From NCBI RefSeq assembly GCF_018613835.1, contig NZ_JAGGPM010000032.1:1-64000 (forward strand): a DNA stretch of 64,000 nt, in the 5' to 3' direction. This document shows, piece after piece, positions 1-8,100 of this stretch (position 1 is its first letter; each line of letters starts with the position of its first letter). Position numbers and translations under genes: made by a program. This DNA comes from Arthrobacter sp. ISL-5 (GTDB lineage Bacteria > Actinomycetota > Actinomycetes > Actinomycetales > Micrococcaceae). The notes beneath the pieces were generated by a model that was not told the DNA's origin, did no database searches, and saw only the letters and a program-made list of their open reading frames with translations.

Positions 1-171
1 CACCTCATTTTCGGACTAGCAGACTCTACGAAGTAAGAGTCAACCACGGGCACATCAAGAGTGCCCGGGGAGGTACGGATCTGGTCCCGGTTGACTGCAA
101 CGGGCCAAAACTCCTATCTTACTCCCTGTCCTCGACTTCAAGCGCCCGCCATATATACGACTGTGACACGT

Positions 172-210
172 CCCTGACTGGATGCGGGCGGGGACCGCAT
201 TCAGTCAGGG
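172..210. terminator. 16-bp stem hairpin
   Basis: Arms 172-187 and 195-210 pair over 16 positions with one G-T wobble and a 7-base loop. No T-run follows on either strand, as is common for actinobacterial terminators. No gene clearly ends just before it, so its role is uncertain. Confidence 0.45.
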
Positions 211-491
211 CGCGTCGTCGTGCGCGTGCGGGCTGACCACCGCCAATACACTAGCGGGCCACCAGGCTGGCCGGGTACCTAAGTTCGTGTGCTAACTGGT
301 CGGGACGGCCGAGCGGTTGAGTCGTGCAACGCATGAGAAAAGGCCAAGTACGTTGCAACTGCGCCCTCTTCGCGTGGTTGAGGAACCCGCGGAAACAGTG
401 GAGCCAACCTTGCCCGATTGATCCAAATAGATCGGAATCTCACAGTGATCGGCAGTTGTGAGATGAAAAAGTAGACGGCATATTGACAAAG

Positions 492-533
492 CAGTTGGCA
501 CCGCGGCAAATAATTTTGGCGCGGTGCCAACTG
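492..533. terminator. Perfect 14-bp inverted repeat followed by T-rich tract
   Basis: Arms 492-505 and 520-533 are exact complements around a 14-base AT-rich loop. TTTGTTT follows on the plus strand, and pairing can extend outward with one bulged G. It fits a terminator downstream of the minus-strand oxidoreductase gene that ends at 651. A regulator-binding palindrome is the alternative. Confidence 0.5.
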
Positions 534-650
534 TTTGTTTCAGGTGATGCTGTCGATCCTGGCGCTGACATTCAGGACACGTTGATGAATTCCGCCTACT
601 GGTCTTGATCCTGGTGAACCGTCCGGCGGCCGGGCCACGCTGACCCAGTA

Positions 651-1571
651 CTAGTAATCCATTTCGATCCCCTCCACCACGAGGCCGTTGAAGTCCAGCA
701 GACGATCCACCGTCACTGCCCCGGACAGACGCTTGCCGGCCAAGGCATCCACGATTCGCGCAGTTAACAGGGCGGTGGATTTGGACTGGTTGTATCCTCG
801 CGCACGACGAGACTGACCGGTTCTCCGGTTGGTCGTGATAACGGACCAGCCTTCATCGCCAATGGGTGGAACCATGGCGACTAGCCCCCTGGCCAGTGGC
901 GCCCGGGCGAGTATGCCCAGCGCCGTGGTGGCAGCGGGGGACCCGAACGCTAGATAGCTGCGCACGCGAAGCTCCCGAGCCTGGCCATAAAGCACGTGGT
1001 CGGGGAAATCCGCCCTGAGGTAGCGCCGGGGACGACTGGCAGTGCTGAAGGTCCGCGCCTCGTGCAGGTTCATCACCGTCCGCCCCTCGGGTGGATCGGC
1101 AAGACGTGATCCGATGAGCCGTTGGGTCCATTTGACGGCGGCCGGTCCATGCTTCTTACCTGCGCCCAGCATGATGGCCACGTCGATGTCGTCGCCCGGT
1201 TCATGGTCCAGGGCCGCCACCATGAGGGTGCTAAGGCCTGGAGCCAATCCCACGCCGAGAACCATGGCGGTCTGCGGGGATGCCAACTGAAGCTGAGCCA
1301 GGTAGCCTGCACTGGCACTGATGTCGATGATCGTACTGTCACCGACAGCAGTGCCCAGTGAAGAGTTCTCCACGCCTGATGCGTTGACCACGATGTCGTG
1401 ACGGCTGGCCTCGCGCAGCAGGTCGCTGAGGTTTGTGTTTGCGGCGTCGATGCGAACCCAACCGTTGGGCGCGTTCCTCGCGGCACTTGTCACCTGGTGG
1501 CCGGCGGCCAGAAGCGCAGTGCGCAGGTGACCGCCGACGGCGCCACTGGCACCCAGAATCAAAACCTTCAT
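651..1571 (-). CDS. Saccharopine dehydrogenase-like NAD(P)-binding oxidoreductase
   Basis: The protein has 306 residues from the ATG at 1571, which has AGGGGA about 6 bases upstream; an in-frame extension to 1649 lacks such support. It opens with a beta strand and a glycine-rich Rossmann motif (GASGAVGGH), followed by a saccharopine-dehydrogenase-type NADP-binding domain. This includes the pattern in which a 'hidden' residue set (NASG, then DISAS) lines the cofactor site. The substrate cannot be read from sequence. Proteins of this group include trans-acting enoyl reductases and uncharacterised reductases. It stands alone, with a near-palindrome just upstream (1631-1646). Confidence 0.75.
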   Translation of the reverse strand: MKVLILGASGAVGGHLRTALLAAGHQVTSAARNAPNGWVRIDAANTNLSDLLREASRHDIVVNASGVENSSLGTAVGDSTIIDISASAGYLAQLQLASPQTAMVLGVGLAPGLSTLMVAALDHEPGDDIDVAIMLGAGKKHGPAAVKWTQRLIGSRLADPPEGRTVMNLHEARTFSTASRPRRYLRADFPDHVLYGQARELRVRSYLAFGSPAATTALGILARAPLARGLVAMVPPIGDEGWSVITTNRRTGQSRRARGYNQSKSTALLTARIVDALAGKRLSGAVTVDRLLDFNGLVVEGIEMDY

Positions 1572-1630
1572 CGCCGATCCCCTGCGTTGTGGAGCGGTCG
1601 TTTCCGGGTCTGGTCGCATTCCATCGATCT

Positions 1631-1646
1631 CCAAACAATTGGTTGG
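1631..1646. promoter_or_regulatory. Near-palindrome, possible operator
   Basis: CCAAACAATTGGTTGG is a 16-base near-palindrome centred on CAATTG, one mismatch pair off perfect. It lies 60 bases upstream of the minus-strand oxidoreductase start, a position typical for a TetR- or MarR-type operator. No cognate regulator gene is adjacent, so this is only a suggestion. Confidence 0.3.
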
Positions 1647-2067
1647 CAATTAGTGGACTCTAACCCCCGGGACATAATTCACAACTGTCTGGTTGGATTC
1701 GAGGCGGTTTTCCTTCAGCTCCAAGGGGAATGGGTCGCTAAACGATGTGGGGCAACTTGCGGATGTGGCTGGTTACCGGGAATGGCGGTTAGGTCGCAGA
1801 TTCGGTTGTCGGTTCCGTGGTTCCGATTCTGGCGCGGTGTGCTCGTACCCTGCCGCGGCTGGCGCAGGCTGGCGACGGGCACCAGCGACGCCGCTTGGAT
1901 GGATCAAGGAATACCCATCGGCAGTCACGCACCGTAGAAAAGACATCCGGTCTCATCCTCTGCGCCCTCGGCATTGGCACAGCTGTCTCAGCGTACTGCC
2001 TAGGGCCTGCATGGCCGAGCAAACTAAACCAACCGAGACAGCCCGCGGAGGCTGGAACGGGCACTCC
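1647..2067. other. Intergenic, no gene supported
   Basis: Short overlapping reading frames exist on both strands. None has a convincing ribosome-binding site, family resemblance or codon bias, and I see no strong hairpin. I read this as non-coding or the remains of a lost gene. Confidence 0.45.
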
Positions 2068-2450
2068 GTTTGAGACGCCTCGTTGACGCCCGCTCCATTT
2101 CTTGGTTATTCGAACATGGGTGAGAGGAACCGTCGCTCGTACCGTCGGATGCAATCTGCTTCCGTTGCGAAGCGGTACGCCTCGATGCACTCGGCATCCA
2201 CTGTGGCCGCCGATCGGTACTTCTCGTAGTCCGCGAGCGACGGGAAGGTGAACAGGGCGAAGGCCTCGTCGCTGTCACCTTCGCTGGGAAGGAAGTAGCC
2301 GTGATGCTCCCCGCCAAGCCTGTTGACGAGGCGGATCCACCGCCGTCCATATTCTTCAAAGTCAGCGAGCTTGTTTGTATTGATCTCGTATCGAAGGTGC
2401 ACCGTGATCACAGGTGGTCCTCTTTCGTCAGGTAAGGGCGGCTTGGTCAC
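2068..2450. repeat. Direct repeat copy A (NIPSNAP gene and flanks)
   Basis: About 380 bases are closely similar, in the same orientation, to 14665-15055. Similarity covers the whole NIPSNAP gene, the upstream leader and about 35 bases beyond the stop codon, with a small indel in the downstream flank. The edges are approximate because they were judged by eye. The two copies bracket about 12 kb. Confidence 0.85.
2106..2411 (-). CDS. NIPSNAP family protein, copy A
   Basis: This is a 101-residue protein starting at a GTG (2411) with AGAGGA just upstream. The same GTG is conserved in copy B, which settles the start. It has the NIPSNAP/dimeric ferredoxin-like fold signature: an N-terminal strand (ITVHLRYEI), a W-containing helix, then G-FLPSEG and an FxSLADYEKYR segment. 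Its biochemical role is unknown; related small proteins are dimeric alpha-beta barrels. It differs from copy B at about 7 of 101 residues, mostly in a short stretch near residues 67-74. Confidence 0.85.
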   Translation of the reverse strand: MITVHLRYEINTNKLADFEEYGRRWIRLVNRLGGEHHGYFLPSEGDSDEAFALFTFPSLADYEKYRSAATVDAECIEAYRFATEADCIRRYERRFLSPMFE

Positions 2451-2572
2451 TGGCCAGCAGGTTCCGGCCGAATCCGACTGGCAACCAGTGAGGCAAAAAA
2501 CTTGCTTTCACCACGGAGTGGCAGGGGCCGCTGACTCGCTACGTCGGGCGTGCCGGGGCTAAGCGGGGAGAC

Positions 2573-3074
2573 CTAGAAGCGAAGTTCCATGAAGACGCTG
2601 TTTGGGTCCAGGGTGTAGTCCGCAAACGGTGGGCACTCAGTGAATCCGTTGCGGACGTAGTTGCGGACGTAAAGGCGCCGTGCAGGAGCGAAATACTCCT
2701 GGGTTCCTGTCTCAAGGCAGACGCGCTCGTAGTCGCGGCGTCGGGCTTCGTCCACGATGTGCTTCAGCATGAGGGTGGCCACGCCTCGGCCGCGTGCACT
2801 GGGCGTGGTTCGCATGGACTTGATTTCGCTGAGCTGCGCTGGGGTTTCCTGCATAGCGGCGTCTGGGGGATCGAGGAGTTTCAGGGCGCCGCATCCCAGG
2901 AGTTCGCCGTTTTCACGGGCTGTCCAGGACGTGATGGACGGCTCGGACAGTGCTGAATGGGCCCAACGCGCGCACGCTTTCGGCCGGAGATTTAGCAAAC
3001 ATGTCCGCCAAGTGTTCGCTCAGGAGTTGGTGGACGTCCCCACGCGTGGGGTCGTCGCGCTCAATCTGAATCAT
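2573..3074 (-). pseudogene. GNAT N-acetyltransferase, frameshifted
   Basis: The N-terminal part from the ATG at 3074 (MIQIERDDP..., ending SPAESVRAL) lies in one frame. The acetyltransferase core (SITSWTARENGELLGCGALK, then the acetyl-CoA loop ARGRGVA and the C-terminal ADYTLDPNSVFMELRF) lies in another. Removing one base from the GGGCCC run at 2959-2964 restores one frame reading ESVRALGHSALSEPS. A 12-base tandem duplication further on adds an extra YVRN before NGFTECPPF. The family normally acetylates small molecules or protein N-termini. Either a pseudogene or a sequence error; the duplication favours real decay. Confidence 0.75.
2648..2671. repeat. 12-bp tandem duplication inside the GNAT gene
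   Basis: GTTGCGGACGTA occurs twice without a gap (2648-2659 and 2660-2671). It inserts four residues (YVRN) in frame just before the last strands of the acetyltransferase fold. Confidence 0.9.
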
Positions 3075-3312
3075 GCTCTCAAATCTACCCGTTCGGCTAA
3101 GCGCCTCGCGTCCCAAATAATGATGACGACGGCGTCGCGCGCACCCGCATCTAGCGGCCGAATGGGACCACGAGTCGACGGCAGTCGAATGCCCGAAAGG
3201 TTTCAATGATAGTTGGCGAAGCAAGCCTGCGATCATGGAGGTTGGCCGTGCCCGTAGGGTATGTGGCTTAGTAAACACGAGCGGAGCGCGGGAGCTGCAG
3301 CCAGGGAACTCC

Positions 3313-3702
3313 CTATTCGTCCGGTTCGTAGTGAGTTTCGAATCTTTCGGCGGTCATGGCATAGCCATCGGTGCCATCTTCATTGTTGAACACCACAAAG
3401 TCGCCCTTATTGTAGTGAGTCCGGCCTTCCTTGGTGGTCACGCTGCCGGCTTCCGAGGCAACTTCAGCCCAGACAGGCGTGGATTTCACATAAGCACCTC
3501 GGTGGACCTGCCGGTAAGTGGCGGCGAAGACGTCCGCGTCGACGGTGTGGATATCGCCGTCGTCGTCAACCAGCCAGTCACCAGGTTTGCACTTCTGCTC
3601 ACCGCCCCACTTGCGATAGCTGAACCCCTCGGTGTCCAGGCGTAGCGGTACGGCGACCACGTAATAGTCCGGCCGGCTCCTGTAGCGGCGGAACTCACTC
3701 AT
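3313..3702 (-). CDS. Uncharacterised protein with an internal repeat, coupled to patatin
   Basis: The protein has 129 residues and starts at the ATG at 3702, inside the last codons of the patatin gene (8-base overlap), so translation is probably coupled. I do not recognise a named family. It has two related units: residues 41-63 (GDWLVDDDG...FAATY) and 100-125 (GDFVVFNNEDG...FETHY). Each has a GD-aromatic start, an acidic turn and an F-x3-Y end, with KEGRTHYNKGD leading into the second. There is no signal peptide or membrane segment. The tight coupling suggests a partner, inhibitor or sensor for the lipase, but that is inference. Confidence 0.7.
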   Translation of the reverse strand: MSEFRRYRSRPDYYVVAVPLRLDTEGFSYRKWGGEQKCKPGDWLVDDDGDIHTVDADVFAATYRQVHRGAYVKSTPVWAEVASEAGSVTTKEGRTHYNKGDFVVFNNEDGTDGYAMTAERFETHYEPDE

Positions 3703-4876
3703 CAGCGTCCCTTTCCGGCAGGTCAAATACGGTGCCAAAATCAGTGTCCCGCACATCCCGTGCCGCGGCCAGACTGCCCAGCCGGTGGAGTGCCTCCATA
3801 TTTTCCGGTGCATCCATGGCGCTCAGCGAGGTGACCGCGTCCGGTGCGGCAAGAGTTTCGTCCAGGGCGCGGACACTCTCCGGACGCAGGTCGACGTTAT
3901 AGCGCAGGTAACTCATGAGCGGGGCACCGTTGAGGAGATCACCGGTCAGTGCCCCCAATTCCCTGTCGATCGTCCTCGCGGTGGGGCTGGCGGACATCCA
4001 CTGCAGCATCGTCTCCTGAAGGACTGCGCAGTCCTGAAGCACGGATTTCAGTGCCCGCAGGGCATGGCTTGCAGTCAGCTTTGCCTGGCTGACGGCAGGA
4101 TCCGCCGCGCCTGTGCCGACAGACACCAGCAGCAGCTTCTCCCCACCGGTCTCCCAACCCACGCGGTAGCCCTCCAGTGAGGCGTACATGAGCGCCTGCA
4201 GGGCAGGATTGTTGAAGGGGCTGACACCACCGTCCACGAAACTACCGGTCACAGGGCTCAGGTTGCGACCGCCCATGATGGTGATGGTTTCCGGTTCGAA
4301 AAAGGACGGCGCAGCGGTGGAGGCCCGGACAACCTGCCAGAGAGGATAGTCACCGTTACCCATCCTGCCGTTGGCCCCGGCAACAAAATACTTGCCGCTG
4401 GGGTTGTTGCTCACCGGCCACGGACTGCCGCTGTCCAGGCGTTTGATGACCACCAGTAATCCGGTCAATAGCTCGGGGCCGCCCAGAGTGGTGTCCGTAC
4501 CGAAGACATCCTTCAACTCCGCAACCAGCGCCTGTTCGTTGTACCTGGCACGCAGGAGAACTTGGCGCAAAAGACTTTTCTCAAACACCCGCCACCCGAG
4601 GCTGAAATACTTGTCGGTGAGTTCGCCGACACTCAAGCCCTGGGCGAGAGCCGCCGCGATGATGGCCCCGGTGGACGTGCCTGCAATCAGGTCAAAGTAA
4701 TGGCAAAGACGAAAGTCACCACCGCTGCCGTGGCGGTCCCGCAGGAGCTCCTCTATCTTTTCCAGAATTCCGAGGCTCAACACGCCCCGCAACCCGCCGC
4801 CGTCAAGTGCAAGAATGCGCTTGGGCCCGCCATCACAGCGGAAGTGCTCGTCCCGGGTAAGTATGCGATAAGGCAT
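3695..4876 (-). CDS. Patatin-like phospholipase
   Basis: The protein has 393 residues from the ATG at 4876, with GAGG about 9 bases upstream; an upstream ATG at 4894 is less likely. It shows all patatin landmarks: oxyanion loop DGGGLRG (residues 25-31), nucleophile elbow GTSTG with Ser68, and the catalytic Asp in DGG (Asp215). It has no signal peptide, so it probably acts on membrane lipids from the cytoplasm. Patatins of this layout serve as effectors in several bacterial defence systems (CapV in CBASS, for example). No cyclase gene lies nearby. The gene overlaps a small partner gene and is divergent from the TIR-STAND-WD40 gene. Confidence 0.88.
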   Translation of the reverse strand: MPYRILTRDEHFRCDGGPKRILALDGGGLRGVLSLGILEKIEELLRDRHGSGGDFRLCHYFDLIAGTSTGAIIAAALAQGLSVGELTDKYFSLGWRVFEKSLLRQVLLRARYNEQALVAELKDVFGTDTTLGGPELLTGLLVVIKRLDSGSPWPVSNNPSGKYFVAGANGRMGNGDYPLWQVVRASTAAPSFFEPETITIMGGRNLSPVTGSFVDGGVSPFNNPALQALMYASLEGYRVGWETGGEKLLLVSVGTGAADPAVSQAKLTASHALRALKSVLQDCAVLQETMLQWMSASPTARTIDRELGALTGDLLNGAPLMSYLRYNVDLRPESVRALDETLAAPDAVTSLSAMDAPENMEALHRLGSLAAARDVRDTDFGTVFDLPERDADE

Positions 4877-5193
4877 CTGGACGCCTCTTCTCATGTCGAG
4901 CTGCGTAACACCATGCTAGCTGGACAGGGTTTGGTAGTCAGGGCCGCGCGGGGTCTCCGGAGATGGTCCACCGTGCGGATCCATGACTCTTGAGTGCGTG
5001 ACACGCCGGGTGGACTATTGAATATTGGGGGGCTGGGTGATTCGCTTCCGCGGGCAGGAGACGTTGTGTACGCAGCACAGGGCGGCCGGCGCCGACTTCG
5101 TGAGCGTGGAGTTCTACAGCTGTGCCGGCGGGACCATGGGGCGTTTCTGATGCGAAGCCGTCCGTCTTTACAGCAGTGGATTGCGGTGCAGGC
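4877..5193. promoter_or_regulatory. Divergent intergenic region between patatin and TIR-STAND genes
   Basis: These 317 bases separate two divergently transcribed genes and must hold promoters for both. I could not pick clear -35/-10 boxes. The TIR-STAND frame stays open back to 5122 but has no start with a good ribosome-binding site. No strong hairpin was found. Confidence 0.4.
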
Positions 5194-8100
5194 ATGTCAC
5201 GGGTCTTCCTGAGTCATTCCAGCCGGGACACTTGGCAGGCAGTCGCCTTAAAGCGGTGGCTGGTAGAGCAGGACCCGGGTCTTGCCGAGGAAATTTTCCT
5301 GGACCTTGATCCAGTGACGGGTATTGCGCCGGGGGAGCGGTGGAAGGAGGCCCTGCTTCGGGCCAATGAGCGGTGCGAGGTGGTGATCTGCCTGCTCTCC
5401 GCCAGCTGGGAGGACTCCCGCGAATGCATGGCCGAGTACCGGACCGCGGAGAACCTGGGAAAGCTGATTTTGTGTGCCCGGCTTGAGCCTCTGGAGGAGG
5501 AAGGTGTCACCGGGGAATGGCAGCGCTGCGACCTCTTCGGCAAGGGCCCCACCACCGAAATTCCGATTGACGGCGAAGTCAGCCCCGTTGTTTTTCTCAC
5601 GGAGGGCCTGCGGCGGCTGCATCAGGGGCTGCGCCGTACAGGGATAGGGGCGGAGCACTTCGCGTGGCCGCCGCCGCACGATGCTGGCCGGTCCCCATAT
5701 CGGGGTTGGGAACCGTTCGAGGAGGCGGACGCGGCTGTATTCTTCGGCCGGGACGGACAGATAGTGCGCGGCTTGGATGCACTGCGCACGATGCGCAACT
5801 CCGGTGTCGAGTCGCTGTTCGTGATCCTGGGTCCGTCAGGTGCCGGCAAGTCCTCGTTCCTGCGGGCAGGGCTGATGCCGCGGCTGCGACGTGAGGACCG
5901 GCAGTTCCTGGTGCTGGACACCGTGCGCCCGGAGCGCAACCCGCTCACCGGGGACCGGGGCCTCGCCTGCGCGGTCCATGCCCAGCGCACCCGTCTCGGA
6001 CTGGACACCCCCACTCTGGGGGCCGTCAAGGATGCCTGCAGTCGGGCCGACACGGCACAACTGAGGGAGTGGCTGGCCGAAACCCGGCAAGTTGCCGCCG
6101 AACGGCTGCTGGAGGTGCCAACCGGGACGCCGCCCCCGACCCTGGTCCTGCCGCTGGATCAGGCCGAAGAACTCTTCAGTGCGGATTCCGGCCCCCAAGC
6201 CCCCCGGTTCCTGGATCTGCTTGCCGGTCTGCTGGAGCATGAAGACGGGACCGTGCCGGCCTTAATTGTTGCCGCAACGGTCCGTGCGGATTTCTACGAA
6301 CCATTGCAGACCGCACCCGAGCTGGCCGGACTCAAGAGCGTCGTCTTCGACGAGCTCAAGCCGATGCCGGTCGCCCGGTTTAGAGAGGTCATCCTTGGCC
6401 CCGCAGCCCGTGCCACCGGGGCCGGGAGACCGCTGGAAATCGAGCCTGTGCTGGTGGATCGGCTGCTGGAAGAAAGCGTTCAGGGCGCGGACACCCTGCC
6501 GTTGCTCTCACTGACCCTGGCACGCCTGTACCAGGACTACGGCGGCGACGGGGACCTCCGTCTGGCCGAATACCATGCCATGGGTGGAATGCAGCAGGTG
6601 GTGCAACACGAGATCGGCACCCTGCTGTCCCCGGATCTGGCAGTGCGGCAGGGGCAGTTGGAGCTGCTGAAATCTGCGTTCATTCCCTGGCTGGCGACCA
6701 TCAACCCAGACAATGACCAGCCGGTTCGCCGGATGGCCCGCCTGTCCGACCTACCGGCCGACGCCCGGCCACTCATAGATGCCATGGTGGGCCGGCGCTT
6801 GTTGGTCGGGGACGAGCGCGGCGGGGAGACCGTGATCGAAGTAGCCCTGGAGAGCCTGCTGCGGCAATGGCAGGATCTGGCCGGGTGGCTGACCACCGAG
6901 CAGGAGGATCTCAAGGAGGCCGACAACCTGGAACGGGCCGCAGCCGCTTGGGAACGCAGCGGCCGCAACGAGGCGTGGCTCTTCGAAGGAGAAAGGCTCA
7001 GTGGTGCCGAGACACTCTTCGCAAAACCCGGATTCCGGGAACGGCTGGACTCTGCCCGCGGGTTCCTCCGCGCCTCCCGAAGCCGGGAAGAGGAACGGCT
7101 GGCAGCCGAGAAGAGACGGCGGGATGCCGAATTGCAGGCTGCCCGCGACAAGCAGGAAGTGGCCGAAACGCACGCAGCGGATTTACGGAAACGCTCTCGC
7201 GTACTCAAAATCGTCCTAGCATCAGCGGTCGTTATCACCATGGTTGCCGTGGCTGGCTTCGTATGGGCCTCCTTTGCAGAGCGCGAGGCCATTGCGCGCG
7301 ACCGCGAAGCCACCGCTCTTCGTCTTGTATCGGAAGGGCTGTCCATGCTCGAAGGGACCCGCAGCGGCGGCGATGTAAACGGTCTCAAGCGCCTCCTCGC
7401 CGCACAGGCGATTGCCTCGACCGCAGGAGGCGAAAGCGCACTCCTAAGCGCTGTCAATATGAAGCGCGACCTGCAGAAAATCATAGAAACGGCGACCAAA
7501 GTTAGCGCTATAGCGTTCACCCCGGACGGCAACCGGATACTCACCGGCGGACCAGACGGTACGCTGCGGCTGTGGAATGCTGAGACTGGCCAGGCTCTCG
7601 GCGAACCAATGACTGGACATAAAGGGCCGGTAAACGGTGTCGCGTTCAGCCCCGACGGACGCCGGATTGTTTCCGCCAGCCGAGACGGTACAGTGCGGCG
7701 GTGGGACGCGCAGACGGTCCGCGCCCTCGGCGAGCCTTTGACCGGACACACGGGGGCGGTGACCAGTGTCGCGTTCGGCCCCGACGGTCACCGGATCCTT
7801 TCCGGCGGCGACGACGGCACATTGCGGCTGTGGGACCCGGAAACGGGCCGGGCCCTCGGCAAACCGATGACCGGACACAAGAAGGCGGTTACGAGCGTCG
7901 CGTTCGGCCCCGACGGGCGCCGTATTCTTTCCGGCGGTACCGACGGCACGTTGCGGCTGTGGGACGCTGCGACGGGCCGGGCCCTCGGCGGGCCGATGAC
8001 CGGACACAAGGAGGCGGTGACGAGTGTCGCGTTCGGCCCCGACGGGCGCCGGATCCTTTCCGGCAGCCGAGACGCCATGGTGCGGCGGTGGGACGCCGCG

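Larger units (their letters stand above)
1..650. other. Gene-poor left end with several hairpins
   Basis: I see no convincing protein gene here. One frame stays open from base 3 to about 236, but its translation is low-complexity and resembles nothing known. The stretch holds four inverted repeats: 47-53 with 61-67 (7 bp), a strong one at 172-210, 437-444 with 457-464 (ATCTCACA and its complement, 12-base loop), and 492-533. The two strong hairpins are listed separately. The stretch is probably an intergenic or decayed region at the edge of an accessory block. Confidence 0.5.

Noticed and set aside
3..236. Open plus-strand frame at the left edge
   Set aside because: Low-complexity translation, no family signal and no upstream context to judge.
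483..514. TTGACA with AATAAT as a promoter
   Set aside because: The 20-base spacer is too long and it lies inside the inverted repeat.
1398..1937. 179-residue plus-strand frame
   Set aside because: It overlaps the oxidoreductase start and upstream region, with no ribosome site or motif.
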